A stretch of 48,373 bases of DNA from HGM12587 sp964602445 (GCA_964602445.1 CAZRQV010000015.1:1-48373); one strand, 5' to 3'. Shown: positions 8,021 through 16,663, numbered from the stretch's first letter. The notes: generated by a model from the sequence alone, not told the origin. A program made the numbers and translations.

Positions 8021-9355
8021 TTAATCGTATCTGTCCATAAATTCCAGCATTGCATTTCGGGTACGGAGTGCATATGGGGAGCCGGATTCTTCATATCCGT
8101 GTTTGAGGACTGCTTCACTTTTGGGATAGAAGACAAATTGACAGTCTACCCCTAAATTGGTCAGGCGTGTATACATTTCCTGTGCTTGATCGTAAAAACT
8201 GCCGGTATTTCCGTCGGAAATAAAACTTGGCGGAAAATCTTCGGTTACAAACTCTGTGACATTGGAAGGTGTCACAGAGTTTTTGTCATATTTCAGTTCA
8301 TTGGTCTGAAGATAAACTCTGCCTAACTGGTAAAACAGATAATCCCTTGGAATTTCATGGGTAATGCCGTACTGGGAATTGTCAAACAGGGTACTTTCAA
8401 AAATCACGCCCCGAATGGCAGATTTGGAAAGTGCAGGAGTAATTCCCATTTGTGAAGCATAGGCTTCATTGGTCTGCAGATTTGCTAAAACCCCGGCAAG
8501 ATTTCCTCCGGCAGAGCTTCCGGCGAGAAAGACCCGATCCATCGTAAGGGACAGTTCTTTGGCATGTTCAGTCAGATAATGAAGTCCCCGGTCTAACTGC
8601 TCAATGGCAGCTGGATAAGGAAATTCCGGTGCAAGGCAGTAGTTAAAAGAAACCACATGATACCCTTGTTCCAAAGCAGCATAGATTAGGGAATCGCTGA
8701 GTTTTAATTCTCCGGCATCCGGATCGCCGCTTTGTTTGTCGCCCCAAACGTAACCGCCGCCATGAATGTAGATCAATGTTGCAGGCCGCGTTTCTTTCAG
8801 GGTGAAGGGATAATAAATATCCAGATAACCGTTAGGTGCTTCCATGTCGTAGTAGAGATTGCTGTGAAGTTCGGCCAGCTGTTCCAGTGTTTTTTGATCG
8901 GATTTTGCAGTTGTCACATTTTTATCATCATAAAAGATGGTTCTGATAAGGTTCATAGAGGCATTCGGGAAAAATGTAGTAAAAAGAATCCCCGTGGCAG
9001 GAAGGAAAATCAAAAAAGAGACAAAAGATAGCAGAAAGCGGTGCCGAAGTTTGTTTTTCCATAATTTACAAATCCCTGTCATAGAAATGATCATTCCAAC
9101 GGAAGTTAAAAGGACTCCCAGACCGGTAAAAATGATCCAGCGGTCTGAAAAAAGACCTGCCAAATGCAGAAGAGCCATGCAAGAAAGCAATTTTCGTACC
9201 AATGCAGAAGTGTTCGGAAATGTTTTTTTGAAATAAAAGCATCCGCCGAATAAACTGAGGATACAGATGAAGGCCATAAGACGGCTGTGATTGATCATAA
9301 ATTGTTCTAATGTGCCAAGCAGTAATATCAGAATTCCGAAAATGGATAAGGTCAT
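8021..9355 (-). CDS. Membrane-anchored alpha/beta hydrolase (esterase/lipase, HSL-like)
   Basis: The product has 444 residues. The first 140 or so contain about four hydrophobic segments; the rest is an alpha/beta-hydrolase fold-3 esterase. The oxyanion motif IHGGGYVWG is at about 197-205. The catalytic triad candidates are Ser281 in GSSAGG, Asp381 in SDGNTGSF and His419 in LKHGYEES, all in the expected order. It should hydrolyse carboxyl esters, with the catalytic domain probably outside the cell, though topology is inferred only. AGGAGT precedes the start codon on the minus strand. It stands alone, convergent with tcdA; no strong terminator is visible in the 50 bp between them. Confidence 0.85.
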   Translation of the reverse strand: MTLSIFGILILLLGTLEQFMINHSRLMAFICILSLFGGCFYFKKTFPNTSALVRKLLSCMALLHLAGLFSDRWIIFTGLGVLLTSVGMIISMTGICKLWKNKLRHRFLLSFVSFLIFLPATGILFTTFFPNASMNLIRTIFYDDKNVTTAKSDQKTLEQLAELHSNLYYDMEAPNGYLDIYYPFTLKETRPATLIYIHGGGYVWGDKQSGDPDAGELKLSDSLIYAALEQGYHVVSFNYCLAPEFPYPAAIEQLDRGLHYLTEHAKELSLTMDRVFLAGSSAGGNLAGVLANLQTNEAYASQMGITPALSKSAIRGVIFESTLFDNSQYGITHEIPRDYLFYQLGRVYLQTNELKYDKNSVTPSNVTEFVTEDFPPSFISDGNTGSFYDQAQEMYTRLTNLGVDCQFVFYPKSEAVLKHGYEESGSPYALRTRNAMLEFMDRYD

Positions 9356-9435
9356 AAAGGTACTCCTGTTTTAAGAAAGTAAAGTGTATATTATTTAGTA
9401 ATGTATCTGATTTGAAACTAAAAAGCAAGATGCTG

Positions 9436-9491
9436 TTGACATCATAAAATAAGAAATTCTTAATATCTATGCAGAATATCTATGCTATAAT
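9436..9491 (+). promoter_or_regulatory. Promoter region with ATCTATGC direct repeat
   Basis: Two promoter possibilities overlap. TTGACA (9436-9441) has a poor -10 (CTTAAT) 17 bp on, and a perfect TATAAT (9486-9491) lacks a good -35. Between them lie AAGAAATTCTTAATAT (9451-9466), which is identical to 923-938, and a direct repeat ATCTATGC at 9465-9472 and 9478-9485, 13 bp apart. The weak -35 plus repeats suggest an activator-dependent promoter; this is inference. Confidence 0.35.
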
Positions 9492-9582
9492 GTGGTTGAA
9501 AGTGTGTGCTGTGTCGAAAATTTCACAGCAAGAACGGTTATTTAAGAAGAGGCAGGGAGCCTGAATGCAAAGGAGGTGTGTT

Positions 9583-10335
9583 ATGGAGAGTCGTGCGGCA
9601 GATTTTCGTGGGAAAGCCCGGGAAGTATTAAGAGGAAGATGGATGTTGGCGGTGATTGCAGGTTTGATCGCAGCTTTTTTAGGGGCACTGGAAGGAGTCA
9701 ATTCCGGAATTGAATTTAGTGCAAATACAGCGGAGGGTTTTTGCATGAATTTTAATCTTGCCGGCTGGAGTGTGTATTCGAAAAGTTTTTTCAAGATGGA
9801 TGTACACCCTCTGTATGTTGCAGTGCTGGCAGTGATCTTTTCCGTTTTTTTCTATATTCTCGGAAGGATCGTAGAAGTTGGTTATATGAGATTTCATTTG
9901 GATCTTTATGACGGAACAGAACCACAGGTTCAAACATTATTCGGGCAGTTTTCTAATTGGAAAACCATTATCATTACAAATATGTTGAAAAGTTTTTACG
10001 AATTTGTCGGTATGCTTTTTTTGATTATACCTGGAATCATCATCGGATATAATTACGCAATGACCGATTACATACTCGTAGAACACCCGGATCTTACTGC
10101 ATCAGAAGCAATGAACCGTTCCAAAGAAATGATGTATGGAAATCGTTTACGACTGTTTTGTCTGGAAATCAGCTTTCTTGGCTGGATTTTACTGTGTATA
10201 CCGACCTTTGGAATCGGTGATCTGTGGCTGAGACCGTATATGACAGCAGCAAAAACAGCATTTTATCGGGAAATTTCCGGAAAAGCAGATCAGGAACCGA
10301 TCATAGATGGATTTGCAGAAATGTTTGAAGGATAA
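9583..10335 (+). CDS. DUF975 family membrane protein
   Basis: The 250-residue protein starts with the short basic stretch ESRAADFRGKAREVLRGRW, typical of the DUF975 family common in Firmicutes, followed by five or six hydrophobic segments. The conserved pattern ending in MYGNRLRLFCLEISFLGW (about 185-202) is also characteristic. Function is unknown; it is an integral membrane protein. AAGGAGGTG precedes the ATG at 9583, so upstream codons in the same frame (from 9565) are not used. It is followed after about 30 bp by the DUF2500 gene and the pair shares a terminator at 10739-10792. Confidence 0.8.
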   Translation: MESRAADFRGKAREVLRGRWMLAVIAGLIAAFLGALEGVNSGIEFSANTAEGFCMNFNLAGWSVYSKSFFKMDVHPLYVAVLAVIFSVFFYILGRIVEVGYMRFHLDLYDGTEPQVQTLFGQFSNWKTIIITNMLKSFYEFVGMLFLIIPGIIIGYNYAMTDYILVEHPDLTASEAMNRSKEMMYGNRLRLFCLEISFLGWILLCIPTFGIGDLWLRPYMTAAKTAFYREISGKADQEPIIDGFAEMFEG

Positions 10336-10366
10336 AATCATAATTTAAAAAGAGAGGACAATACGA

Positions 10367-10729
10367 ATGTTTTATGGCAGTGAATTTGATATAATGTTTA
10401 CCTTGGCTTTTGTTCTTATTTTCGGCATGATCGTGGTAAGCGTGATCAGAATGATCGGAGAGTGGAATCAAAATAATCAGTCTCCGAAACTGACCGTAGA
10501 AGCGAAACTTGTTGCCAAGAGAGCTTCGGTCAGTCATCATCACCATTCGGGCGGAAACGGTGCGGGACATATGACGACTTCAACGACATATTATGTGACA
10601 TTTGAAGTGGAAAGCGGTGATCGGATGGAATTTCATGTCAGTGGAAGAGAATACGGTCTTCTGGCAGAAGGGGATCAGGGAAGATTAAGTTTTCAGGGAA
10701 CCAGATATCTGGGATTCGAAAGAAGATAA
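10367..10729 (+). CDS. DUF2500 domain membrane protein
   Basis: The product has 120 residues: one transmembrane segment (about residues 9-27), then a soluble part with the DUF2500 pattern. The telling features are VEAKLVAKRASVSHHHH, then TTYYVTFEVESGDRMEF, ending with LSFQGTRYLGFERR. The middle contains four consecutive histidines and a further His in a Gly-rich loop (about residues 57-68). That could bind metal but is partly a family feature, since many members have variable linkers there. Function is unknown. GAGAGGA precedes the ATG. It is the second gene of a likely two-gene unit with DUF975. Confidence 0.8.
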   Translation: MFYGSEFDIMFTLAFVLIFGMIVVSVIRMIGEWNQNNQSPKLTVEAKLVAKRASVSHHHHSGGNGAGHMTTSTTYYVTFEVESGDRMEFHVSGREYGLLAEGDQGRLSFQGTRYLGFERR

Positions 10730-10738
10730 TGAAAAATC

Positions 10739-10792
10739 AGGAGTTTTGCAGTGCAGCGATGAGAAATCATAATGCACTGCAAAGCTCCTTTT
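10739..10792 (+). terminator. Intrinsic terminator after DUF2500 gene
   Basis: GGAG plus TTTGCAGTGC on the left (10739-10753) pairs with GCACTGCAAA plus CTCC (10773-10787) over about 14 bp, with a small internal mismatch. Five T residues follow. Confidence 0.85.
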
Positions 10793-10894
10793 TCGATAAG
10801 CTGTGATTGAAAAGAAACAGGATGAATTTAAGACGGAGGTATCAAAGACTCCTTCTGTGTGGTAAAATAAGTACAACAAAGAAGGATTGAGAAA

Positions 10895-12424
10895 ATGAAA
10901 AAAGAAAGAACGTATGTTGCAATTGATTTAAAATCATTTTATGCATCAGTGGAATGTATCGAAAGAGGATTGGATCCTATGAGAGTCAATCTGGTCGTAG
11001 CAGATGCGGAACGAACGGAAAAAACTATCTGCCTTGCAGTTTCACCGGCTTTGAAAGCATATGGAATACCGGGACGTGCAAGATTATTCGAAGTAGTGCA
11101 GAAAATAAAGAATCTGAATGCGTTAAGAGTTCTGGATGCACCGGGAAGAAAATTTAAAGGAAAATCGTATGATGCGCCGGAACTAAAAAATGATCCTGCA
11201 TTGGCCATTGATTATGTGATCGCACCGCCTCAGATGGCTCATTATATGGAATGGAGTACGAAGATTTACCAGATTTATCTGAAATATGCAGCACCGGAAG
11301 ATATTCACGTATATTCGATCGATGAGGTGATGATCGATCTGACTCCATATTTGAGAAGCAGTGGTCAGACGGCTTATGAATTTACCGGCACAATCCTTCG
11401 GGATATTAAAGAGACCACAGGAATTACCGCGACAGCCGGCATTGGGACAAACCTTTATCTTGCAAAGATTGCCATGGATATTGTTGCAAAACATGTAAAA
11501 GAGGATCAAAAAGGGGTACGGATCGCAGAACTGGATGAATACACCTATCGGGAATTACTGTGGACCCATCGTCCGCTGACAGATTTTTGGCGGGTTGGAG
11601 CCGGATATGCAAAAAAATTAGAAGCATACGGTTTGTATACGATGGGAGATATTGCAAGATGTTCTTTGGGAACGCAGGGCGAATATCATAACGCAGATCT
11701 GCTGTACCGGTTATTTGGGGTAAATGCAGAGCTTTTAATCGATCATGCATGGGGATGGGAACCTTGTACGATTGCAGATGTGAAAGCGTTTCGTCCAAGT
11801 TCTAACAGCATCGGAGCGGGTCAGGTACTTCATTGTCCTTATGATTTTGTGCAGACGAGATTGGTCATTATGGAAATGACAGATCTTTTGGTGCTGGATC
11901 TGGTCGAAAAAGGACTTGTAACAGATCAAATAGTGTTAACGATTGGATATGATATTGAAAATCTGACGGATCCGAACCGAAGAAAAGAATATCATGGGGC
12001 AGTCACGACAGACCGTTATGGAAGAAAGATACCGAAGCATGCACATGGAACAATCCATTTGGAACAATATTCTTCTTCTACCAAACAGATTACCAAAGCA
12101 GTGCTGCAGCTATATGATCGGATTACAGATCCGGCACTGCTGATTCGAAGACTGAATCTGACAGCGAATCGTGTGATCAGTGAAAAAGAAGCTGAACAGA
12201 CAAAGAGTCCGTTTGAACAGCTGTCTCTGTTTTCAGATTATGATTTGGAAAAACAGCAGAAGGAAGCAGAACAGAAGCTGCTGGAAAAAGAAAAAAAGAT
12301 ACAGCATGCGGTGCTGGATATTAAGAAGAAATATGGAAAAAATGCGATTTTGAAGGGAATGAATCTTCAGGAAGGTGCAACAGCGATAGACCGCAACAAT
12401 CAGATCGGAGGACACAAAGCCTGA
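10895..12424 (+). CDS. Y-family DNA polymerase (UmuC/UvrX type)
   Basis: A 509-residue translesion polymerase of the UmuC/UvrX subgroup, larger than DinB. Catalytic carboxylates are visible at Asp11 in the AIDLKSFYASVE motif and Asp143-Glu144 in YSIDEVMIDL. The little-finger region follows. The sliding-clamp-binding motif QLSLF is at residues 442-446, then a lysine/glutamate-rich helical tail. It copies across damaged DNA at the replication fork. The next gene, a YolD-like protein, overlaps it by one base in the TGATG arrangement, a pairing seen in other Firmicutes. I see no GAAC-N4-GTTC SOS box in the 100 bp upstream, so damage control is not evident. The gene lies directly after a terminator. 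Confidence 0.9.
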   Translation: MKKERTYVAIDLKSFYASVECIERGLDPMRVNLVVADAERTEKTICLAVSPALKAYGIPGRARLFEVVQKIKNLNALRVLDAPGRKFKGKSYDAPELKNDPALAIDYVIAPPQMAHYMEWSTKIYQIYLKYAAPEDIHVYSIDEVMIDLTPYLRSSGQTAYEFTGTILRDIKETTGITATAGIGTNLYLAKIAMDIVAKHVKEDQKGVRIAELDEYTYRELLWTHRPLTDFWRVGAGYAKKLEAYGLYTMGDIARCSLGTQGEYHNADLLYRLFGVNAELLIDHAWGWEPCTIADVKAFRPSSNSIGAGQVLHCPYDFVQTRLVIMEMTDLLVLDLVEKGLVTDQIVLTIGYDIENLTDPNRRKEYHGAVTTDRYGRKIPKHAHGTIHLEQYSSSTKQITKAVLQLYDRITDPALLIRRLNLTANRVISEKEAEQTKSPFEQLSLFSDYDLEKQQKEAEQKLLEKEKKIQHAVLDIKKKYGKNAILKGMNLQEGATAIDRNNQIGGHKA

Positions 12425-12885
12425 TGGAAGAAGAAAAGGAGTTACGAAAAAGAAGCTGGGAGCGATATGGGGATCTGCTTCAGAAAACTTATCCATTTGC
12501 ATCGGAAAGACCACGAATGTCAAACCTGGAGCGGGCAGCACAATTTTCTCCTTTTTCTGCATTGACCGGATATGAAGATGCAGTGGAGGAAACTGCCCGT
12601 TTGACAGAAGATGAGAAAGAGCTGGACGAAAACAGAAAAGCAATGTTGGATGAAAAACTGCAGATTTTATCACAAAATCTTTTATCAGAGCCACTGGTTT
12701 CGGTTATTTATTTTGTTCCGGATTGTCAGAAAAGCGGCGGAGAATATGTGAATCGTACGGGCAGAATCAAAAAAATCGATCATTATCAAAAGCGGATCAT
12801 TTTAGATGACGGAACCAAAATCCCGATCAAACAGATTTATGAAATCAACAGCGATCTTTTTAGAAATCTGTCTGAAATCTGCTGA
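12424..12885 (+). CDS. YolD-like protein
   Basis: The 153-residue protein carries the YolD-family signature MSNLERAAQFSPFSALTGY (about 31-49), followed by a charged helix, and ends with a small beta-rich part (TGRIKKIDHYQKRIILDDGT). YolD-like proteins are usually encoded beside UmuC-type polymerases and may regulate or partner them; the biochemical role is not established. The ATG overlaps the TGA of the polymerase gene, so translation is probably coupled. The N-terminal 30 residues are highly charged. No separate promoter is visible. Confidence 0.8.
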   Translation: MEEEKELRKRSWERYGDLLQKTYPFASERPRMSNLERAAQFSPFSALTGYEDAVEETARLTEDEKELDENRKAMLDEKLQILSQNLLSEPLVSVIYFVPDCQKSGGEYVNRTGRIKKIDHYQKRIILDDGTKIPIKQIYEINSDLFRNLSEIC

Positions 12886-12896
12886 ATAAAATTTTT

Positions 12897-12925
12897 TTGC
12901 GATTCTGTAGGTTTTAGGGTATACT
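12897..12925 (+). promoter_or_regulatory. Sigma-A-type promoter for the GNAT/HD pair
   Basis: TTGCGA (12897-12902), a 17-bp spacer and TATACT (12920-12925) stand 46 bp ahead of the GTG start at 12971. Confidence 0.65.
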
Positions 12926-12970
12926 ATGTCTGTTAGAGAGCAAAAGAAATGACATAAAGAGGAGTAAACT

Positions 12971-13486
12971 GTGAGAATTAAGTTACGAGAACTTCGAAAA
13001 GGAGATGCTTCAGGGATGCATGAATGGATGACAGACCCGGAGATTTCCTCTTGTTTTAGATATGATGTGACAGCGATTACCATTGCCAGCTGTCAGAAAT
13101 TTATTAAATCGGCAGAGGAGAATCCAAATGCCAGACACTATGCGATTTCCAATAACAAAGAAGAATATCTTGGTACGGTCAGTCTGAAAAATATTGACCG
13201 CAGTGAAGAAAGTGCAGAATTTGCCATTGGAAAACGGAAATTTGCCCGTGGAATCGGTACGGAAGCTACCATACTTGCATTAAGAGAGGCGTTTGGAGCT
13301 TTGGATCTGAAAAAAGTATATCTGAATGTATATACAGAAAATACAAGAGCCCAGCGGTGTTATCTGAAAGTAGGATTTCGATTCGTAAGAAAAGAAGAGA
13401 ATGCATTTGTAAAAGATGGTGTTTCCAAAGATTTAAACTGGTACGAGATTACAAAGGAAGAGTTTTTAACCAAATATCATGAATAG
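12971..13486 (+). CDS. GNAT family N-acetyltransferase (RimJ/RimL-like)
   Basis: The 171-residue protein begins IKLRELRKGDASGMHEWM and contains FAIGKRKFARGIGTEA (about 76-91), the acetyl-CoA loop. VYTENTRAQRCYLKVGF (about 119-135) is the hallmark of the RimJ/RimL type that acetylates protein or small-molecule amines. The precise substrate is unknown. It starts with GTG at 12971, preceded by GAGGAG with correct spacing. The last eight bases overlap the next gene, so the two are coupled. Confidence 0.85.
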   Translation: MRIKLRELRKGDASGMHEWMTDPEISSCFRYDVTAITIASCQKFIKSAEENPNARHYAISNNKEEYLGTVSLKNIDRSEESAEFAIGKRKFARGIGTEATILALREAFGALDLKKVYLNVYTENTRAQRCYLKVGFRFVRKEENAFVKDGVSKDLNWYEITKEEFLTKYHE

Positions 13487-14243
13487 AGAACAACTGATTC
13501 AGGCGTTTGAAGCATATACATCAAATTATGATCTGAAAGATCCAAATATTTATTTAAAATATGTACATACAAAGAAAGTTGCGGAAAACTGCGAATGTAT
13601 CGCAAGATCGCTGCATCTTTCCGAAGAAGAAATTGAGATTGCATGGGAGATTGGTATGCTCCACGATATCGGAAGATTTGAGCAGTTGCGGCGTTTTGAT
13701 ACCTTTAATGACAGCATTTCCATCGATCATGCGCAATTCGGAGCAGATCTGCTTTTTAAAGAAGGTCTGATCCGGAGTTTTGATCCGGAAGGAAAGAATG
13801 ATGAATTGATCGAAAAAGCAGTTCGTTATCATAGTCTTTACCGGATTCCGGAAGGCGTATCGGAAAGAGAATTGCTGTTTTGCCAGATTATCAGAGATGC
13901 GGATAAAGTAGATATTTATCGGGCGAATTATGAGACAGGCGTACATATTGTATATCATGTAACAGAAGCGGAGCTTAGGAACAGTACCATTACTCCGGAA
14001 GTGTATGCAGTATTTTGTGAAAAGCGGGCGATACCTCGTGAAATTAGAAAAACTGTTGCAGACAGTCTGGTAGGGCATGCTGCATTAAGTTTTGAACTGG
14101 TCTATCCAAAAAGTATTGAACTGGCAGATCAGCAGGGATATTTGTGGAAACTGCTGGAAACAGAGTTTGATGAACCGGCCACAGCAGAAACGATGAAATG
14201 CATTTGTGAAACGCTCAAACAATGGTATGAGCAGAAGAAATAA
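13479..14243 (+). CDS. HD domain phosphohydrolase
   Basis: The 254-residue protein has the metal-binding HD pattern: His30 in YVHTKKV, His62-Asp63 in MLHDIGR, further histidines in DHAQFG and RYHSLYR, and Asp in IRDADKVDIYR. HD proteins hydrolyse nucleotides or other phosphoesters with divalent metals; the substrate here is unknown. The pattern resembles the stand-alone HD hydrolases common in Clostridia. The start ATG lies inside the 3' end of the GNAT gene, with an overlap of 8 bp. A terminator follows about 30 bp after the stop. Confidence 0.85.
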   Translation: MNREQLIQAFEAYTSNYDLKDPNIYLKYVHTKKVAENCECIARSLHLSEEEIEIAWEIGMLHDIGRFEQLRRFDTFNDSISIDHAQFGADLLFKEGLIRSFDPEGKNDELIEKAVRYHSLYRIPEGVSERELLFCQIIRDADKVDIYRANYETGVHIVYHVTEAELRNSTITPEVYAVFCEKRAIPREIRKTVADSLVGHAALSFELVYPKSIELADQQGYLWKLLETEFDEPATAETMKCICETLKQWYEQKK

Positions 14244-14272
14244 CGAAATATTTGCTGTTATCAGCAGTGTTA

Positions 14273-14304
14273 AGCAGGAGATCTAAGAAGGTCTCCTGCT
14301 TTTT
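14273..14304. terminator. Bidirectional terminator shared by convergent genes
   Basis: AGCAGGAGA (14273-14281) pairs with TCTCCTGCT (14292-14300) and TTTT follows. The right half overlaps the last codons of the minus-strand acyltransferase, so its coding sequence ends inside the terminator. Confidence 0.8.
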
Positions 14305-15293
14305 AAATGAGGTCTGCTCTTTGAAAAAGGAATTTTAGAAGCAGATCCGGTAAGTACCGTAAATGGTTTCCAGGAAAAAAACAGTGTCAGAGCGGCACAG
14401 CCGACTAACAGCAGGAACGTCTCAAAAATTCCGGTAATATCCGTCAAAAGAGTCGTTTCGATTGCCTTATAGGTCAGTCCGTGGAAAAGATAGATTGCCA
14501 TGGTACGGGTACCGATATAAGAAAATGGCAATTTTTTCTCTGACATCAGAATCATGACAGAGAAAGTCATTAAAAATCCTACAAGGTACAGAATACAGCG
14601 CCAGAACAGTCCTGTGAGAACTGATTGTTTCATGAAGCTGTAGTTATATCTTCCGTAAAAAATCTGCATAGGTGCCACTTTTTGGCTTCCGATCAGGAAA
14701 AGAAATACGAAAATGATTCCGATACAAAGTACCGCATTTCTTTTGTCCGCATTGCTGCGGTGGCGGTTCAGCCATTCTCTGTCAAAAACGGTTCCGGCAA
14801 GATAAAAAGGATAGTAAACCAATGCCCTTGGAATGGTAAGAAAATTATTTTCCATATTTGAAAAACCGATCAGAAATCCTGCGGCAACAGCCAGAATCAT
14901 ATAATGCGGAATTTTCTTAACATAAGGTGTGATCAGTCTCCAGAGAAATAGTGCCAAAAGATACCAGAGGGTAAATTTGGGTTTCAGCAATGCCAATTCT
15001 GTAGATTTATGCAGAAAAAGGGTATACCAAAGGTAATAAACAATCTCAAAAATGAGATAAGGAATTGCCAGTCGTTGAATCTGTGTCTGGATAGACAGGT
15101 CTTTTTTGGAAAAATATCCGGAAATGAAGATGAAAGCCGGCATATGGAAAGAAACGATCAGCCATTTCAGGATCATTAAAAAAGAATTGTCAGTGCTGCT
15201 GGGACCGACAAAGTGTCCGATCACAACCAGAAAAATCAAAAGTGCTTTATAATTGTCAAAGAGATAATCTCTTGTTTTTGATGATGAACTCAT
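14283..15293 (-). CDS. Acyltransferase family 3 membrane protein
   Basis: A 336-residue polytopic protein of the acyltransferase-3 type. It opens with the typical segment RDYLFDNYKALLIFLVVIGH, in which the His is the presumed catalytic residue, and VSFHMPAFIFISGYFSKK follows at about 57-74. About ten membrane helices run to the end. Such enzymes O-acylate sugars of peptidoglycan, teichoic acids or other surface glycans, or secondary metabolites; the target here is unknown. Start at 15293 is chosen because AAGGAGG lies 5 bp upstream; ten more codons are open. It is the only gene on its strand in this area. Confidence 0.85.
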   Translation of the reverse strand: MSSSSKTRDYLFDNYKALLIFLVVIGHFVGPSSTDNSFLMILKWLIVSFHMPAFIFISGYFSKKDLSIQTQIQRLAIPYLIFEIVYYLWYTLFLHKSTELALLKPKFTLWYLLALFLWRLITPYVKKIPHYMILAVAAGFLIGFSNMENNFLTIPRALVYYPFYLAGTVFDREWLNRHRSNADKRNAVLCIGIIFVFLFLIGSQKVAPMQIFYGRYNYSFMKQSVLTGLFWRCILYLVGFLMTFSVMILMSEKKLPFSYIGTRTMAIYLFHGLTYKAIETTLLTDITGIFETFLLLVGCAALTLFFSWKPFTVLTGSASKIPFSKSRPHLKSRRPS

Positions 15294-15420
15294 AAAACCT
15301 CCTTGCGTATGCTCATAATCCAAATAATCTGAAAGAGTATATCACAGGCAAAGGAAAAATGCCATTAAAAAGTGCGTTACGCTTGACAGTAACAGATCAT
15401 TCCGCGGATCGATTTTGCGG

Positions 15421-15449
15421 TTGACAGCGGTTTTTTTTTGTGTTATTCT
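15421..15449 (+). promoter_or_regulatory. Promoter of the mntP riboswitch leader
   Basis: TTGACA (15421-15426), a 17-bp spacer containing nine T residues, and TATTCT (15444-15449) place transcription start near 15456, immediately before the conserved riboswitch core. Confidence 0.75.
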
Positions 15450-15455
15450 ACTGAA

Positions 15456-15640
15456 AGTTGTGAGGGAGTAGCAGGCGCACCTTGGCGCAACAAGTCAACA
15501 TACTGACCGTTTGGTCTGGCTTGTTTTAATTTGCGAGACTCACGTAAGCTGCGGGATAGCTGTACGTGTCGTCATTATGCAAATAGGATACTTCGATGTT
15601 TCAGAGTAGTTCAGACCTTGCAATTAATTATCAGAATTTG
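15456..15640 (+). promoter_or_regulatory. yybP-ykoY (Mn2+) riboswitch
   Basis: The leader contains the conserved elements of the yybP-ykoY aptamer: the GGGAGTAGC loop (15464-15472), then CAACATACTGACC (15497-15509), GGTCTGGCTTG (15513-15523) and GCGAGACTCACG (15533-15544). These family RNAs bind Mn2+ and switch on manganese exporters. The aptamer is directly followed by a terminator and, further on, by mntP, which is exactly the expected target. Mn2+ binding should therefore prevent termination. The 3' boundary of the aptamer is approximate. Confidence 0.88.
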
Positions 15641-15674
15641 ACCAAGTACAGAAATCATGTACTTGGTTTTTTTT
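15641..15674 (+). terminator. Riboswitch-controlled terminator
   Basis: ACCAAGTACA (15641-15650) pairs perfectly with TGTACTTGGT (15658-15667) around a 7-nt loop, and eight T residues end at 15674. This is the expression platform for the yybP-ykoY aptamer. Confidence 0.88.
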
Positions 15675-15726
15675 CATAGGAAAGACCTTGTTGCATTAAC
15701 ATAGGAAAGTCATGAATTTTCCTATG
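15675..15726 (+). repeat. Direct and inverted CATAGGAAAG repeats in the mntP leader
   Basis: CATAGGAAAG occurs at 15675-15684 and again at 15700-15709. The second copy also pairs as a 9-bp hairpin with TTTCCTATG (15718-15726). The first copy could compete for the same partner, giving two alternative stems. It lies between the riboswitch terminator and mntP. The remaining 190 bp to the start codon show nothing I recognise. Confidence 0.5.
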
Positions 15727-15914
15727 AAATAAAAATCATAGAGAAGGATTTACTGCGTTATTGTTTGCGTATGACTTTTCTGTGAAATTGAAAGCATTCT
15801 GCGCAGGATGCACAGAAACGCATATGGAAGATATTGATAAGAGCACTTTGGGATGAAATACCTGGCTGCAGTTACCGCAAAAAAGATTACTTTTATTTTT
15901 ATACGGAGGAAAAA

Positions 15915-16493
15915 ATGAATTTAGGATTTACTTTCTTTTTCAACAGTATTGTTCTCGGAATCGGACTTGCTATGGATGCTTTTTCCGTTTCTCTCGCCAA
16001 CGGGCTGAATGAGCCGTTTATGAAAAAGCACAAAATGTGTGGGATTGCCGGTGTATTTGCAGGATTTCAGTTTGTAATGCCGATGATCGGCTGGTTCTGC
16101 GTATCTACGATTGCGCAGTATTTTGAAATCTTTCAGAAGTTGATCCCGTGGATCGCACTTGCATTGCTGGGATACATTGGTATTAATATGCTCTATGAAG
16201 GTATCAAAAACAAAGATTCGGAAGATGAAAAACCGGCAGTAGGATTTAAGGCACTTTTGATTCAGGGGGTAGCAACTTCCATCGATGCTCTTTCCGTAGG
16301 ATTTACGATTTCTAATTATGGTCTGGCAGATGCACTGCTGGCATGTCTTCTGATCGGAATTGTGACCTTTCTCATCTGTTTTGTGGGACTTTTCATCGGG
16401 AAAAAAGCAGGAACCAAGCTTGCAGGAAAATCAGAAATTCTGGGTGGAATTATCTTAATCTTTATCGGATTAAAAATCTTTATCGCGGGATAA
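15915..16493 (+). CDS. mntP: Manganese efflux pump MntP
   Basis: MntP exports Mn2+ and protects against manganese overload. The 192-residue protein has six hydrophobic segments in two homologous halves, with the paired aspartate motifs GLAMDAFSVSLANG (about 18-31) and ATSIDALSVGF (about 120-130) that are diagnostic for this family. Length matches the usual 180-195. The frame is open to 15834, but ACGGAGGAAAAA directly before the ATG at 15915 and family length fix the start. Expression should depend on the upstream yybP-ykoY riboswitch. A bidirectional terminator follows. Confidence 0.93.
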   Translation: MNLGFTFFFNSIVLGIGLAMDAFSVSLANGLNEPFMKKHKMCGIAGVFAGFQFVMPMIGWFCVSTIAQYFEIFQKLIPWIALALLGYIGINMLYEGIKNKDSEDEKPAVGFKALLIQGVATSIDALSVGFTISNYGLADALLACLLIGIVTFLICFVGLFIGKKAGTKLAGKSEILGGIILIFIGLKIFIAG

Positions 16494-16530
16494 GGTGCTA
16501 TATTAAAAATCTATTTGAAAATTAGTGATA

Positions 16531-16557
16531 AAAAAGACACCGCATCGGTGTCTTTTT
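16531..16557. terminator. Bidirectional intrinsic terminator after mntP
   Basis: AAAAAGACACCG pairs with CGGTGTCTTTTT around a 3-nt loop; A-tract and T-tract flank the stem, so it works on both strands. Confidence 0.88.
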
Positions 16558-16663
16558 TATAGCATATCAGTCATTTTCCCGCAATCTACGGTGCGTAGAA
16601 CAGCGGAATTGGCAAAAGAAGATTTGTAGAAGATTTATAATTTAGAAATTGTATGTAATTTAC

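Noticed and set aside
10800..10894. SOS (LexA) box upstream of the Y-family polymerase
   Set aside because: No GAAC-N4-GTTC or similar palindrome was found in this stretch.
15834..15914. N-terminal extension of mntP by 27 residues
   Set aside because: It would start at TTG without a ribosome site and exceed the family length; ATG 15915 has a strong site.
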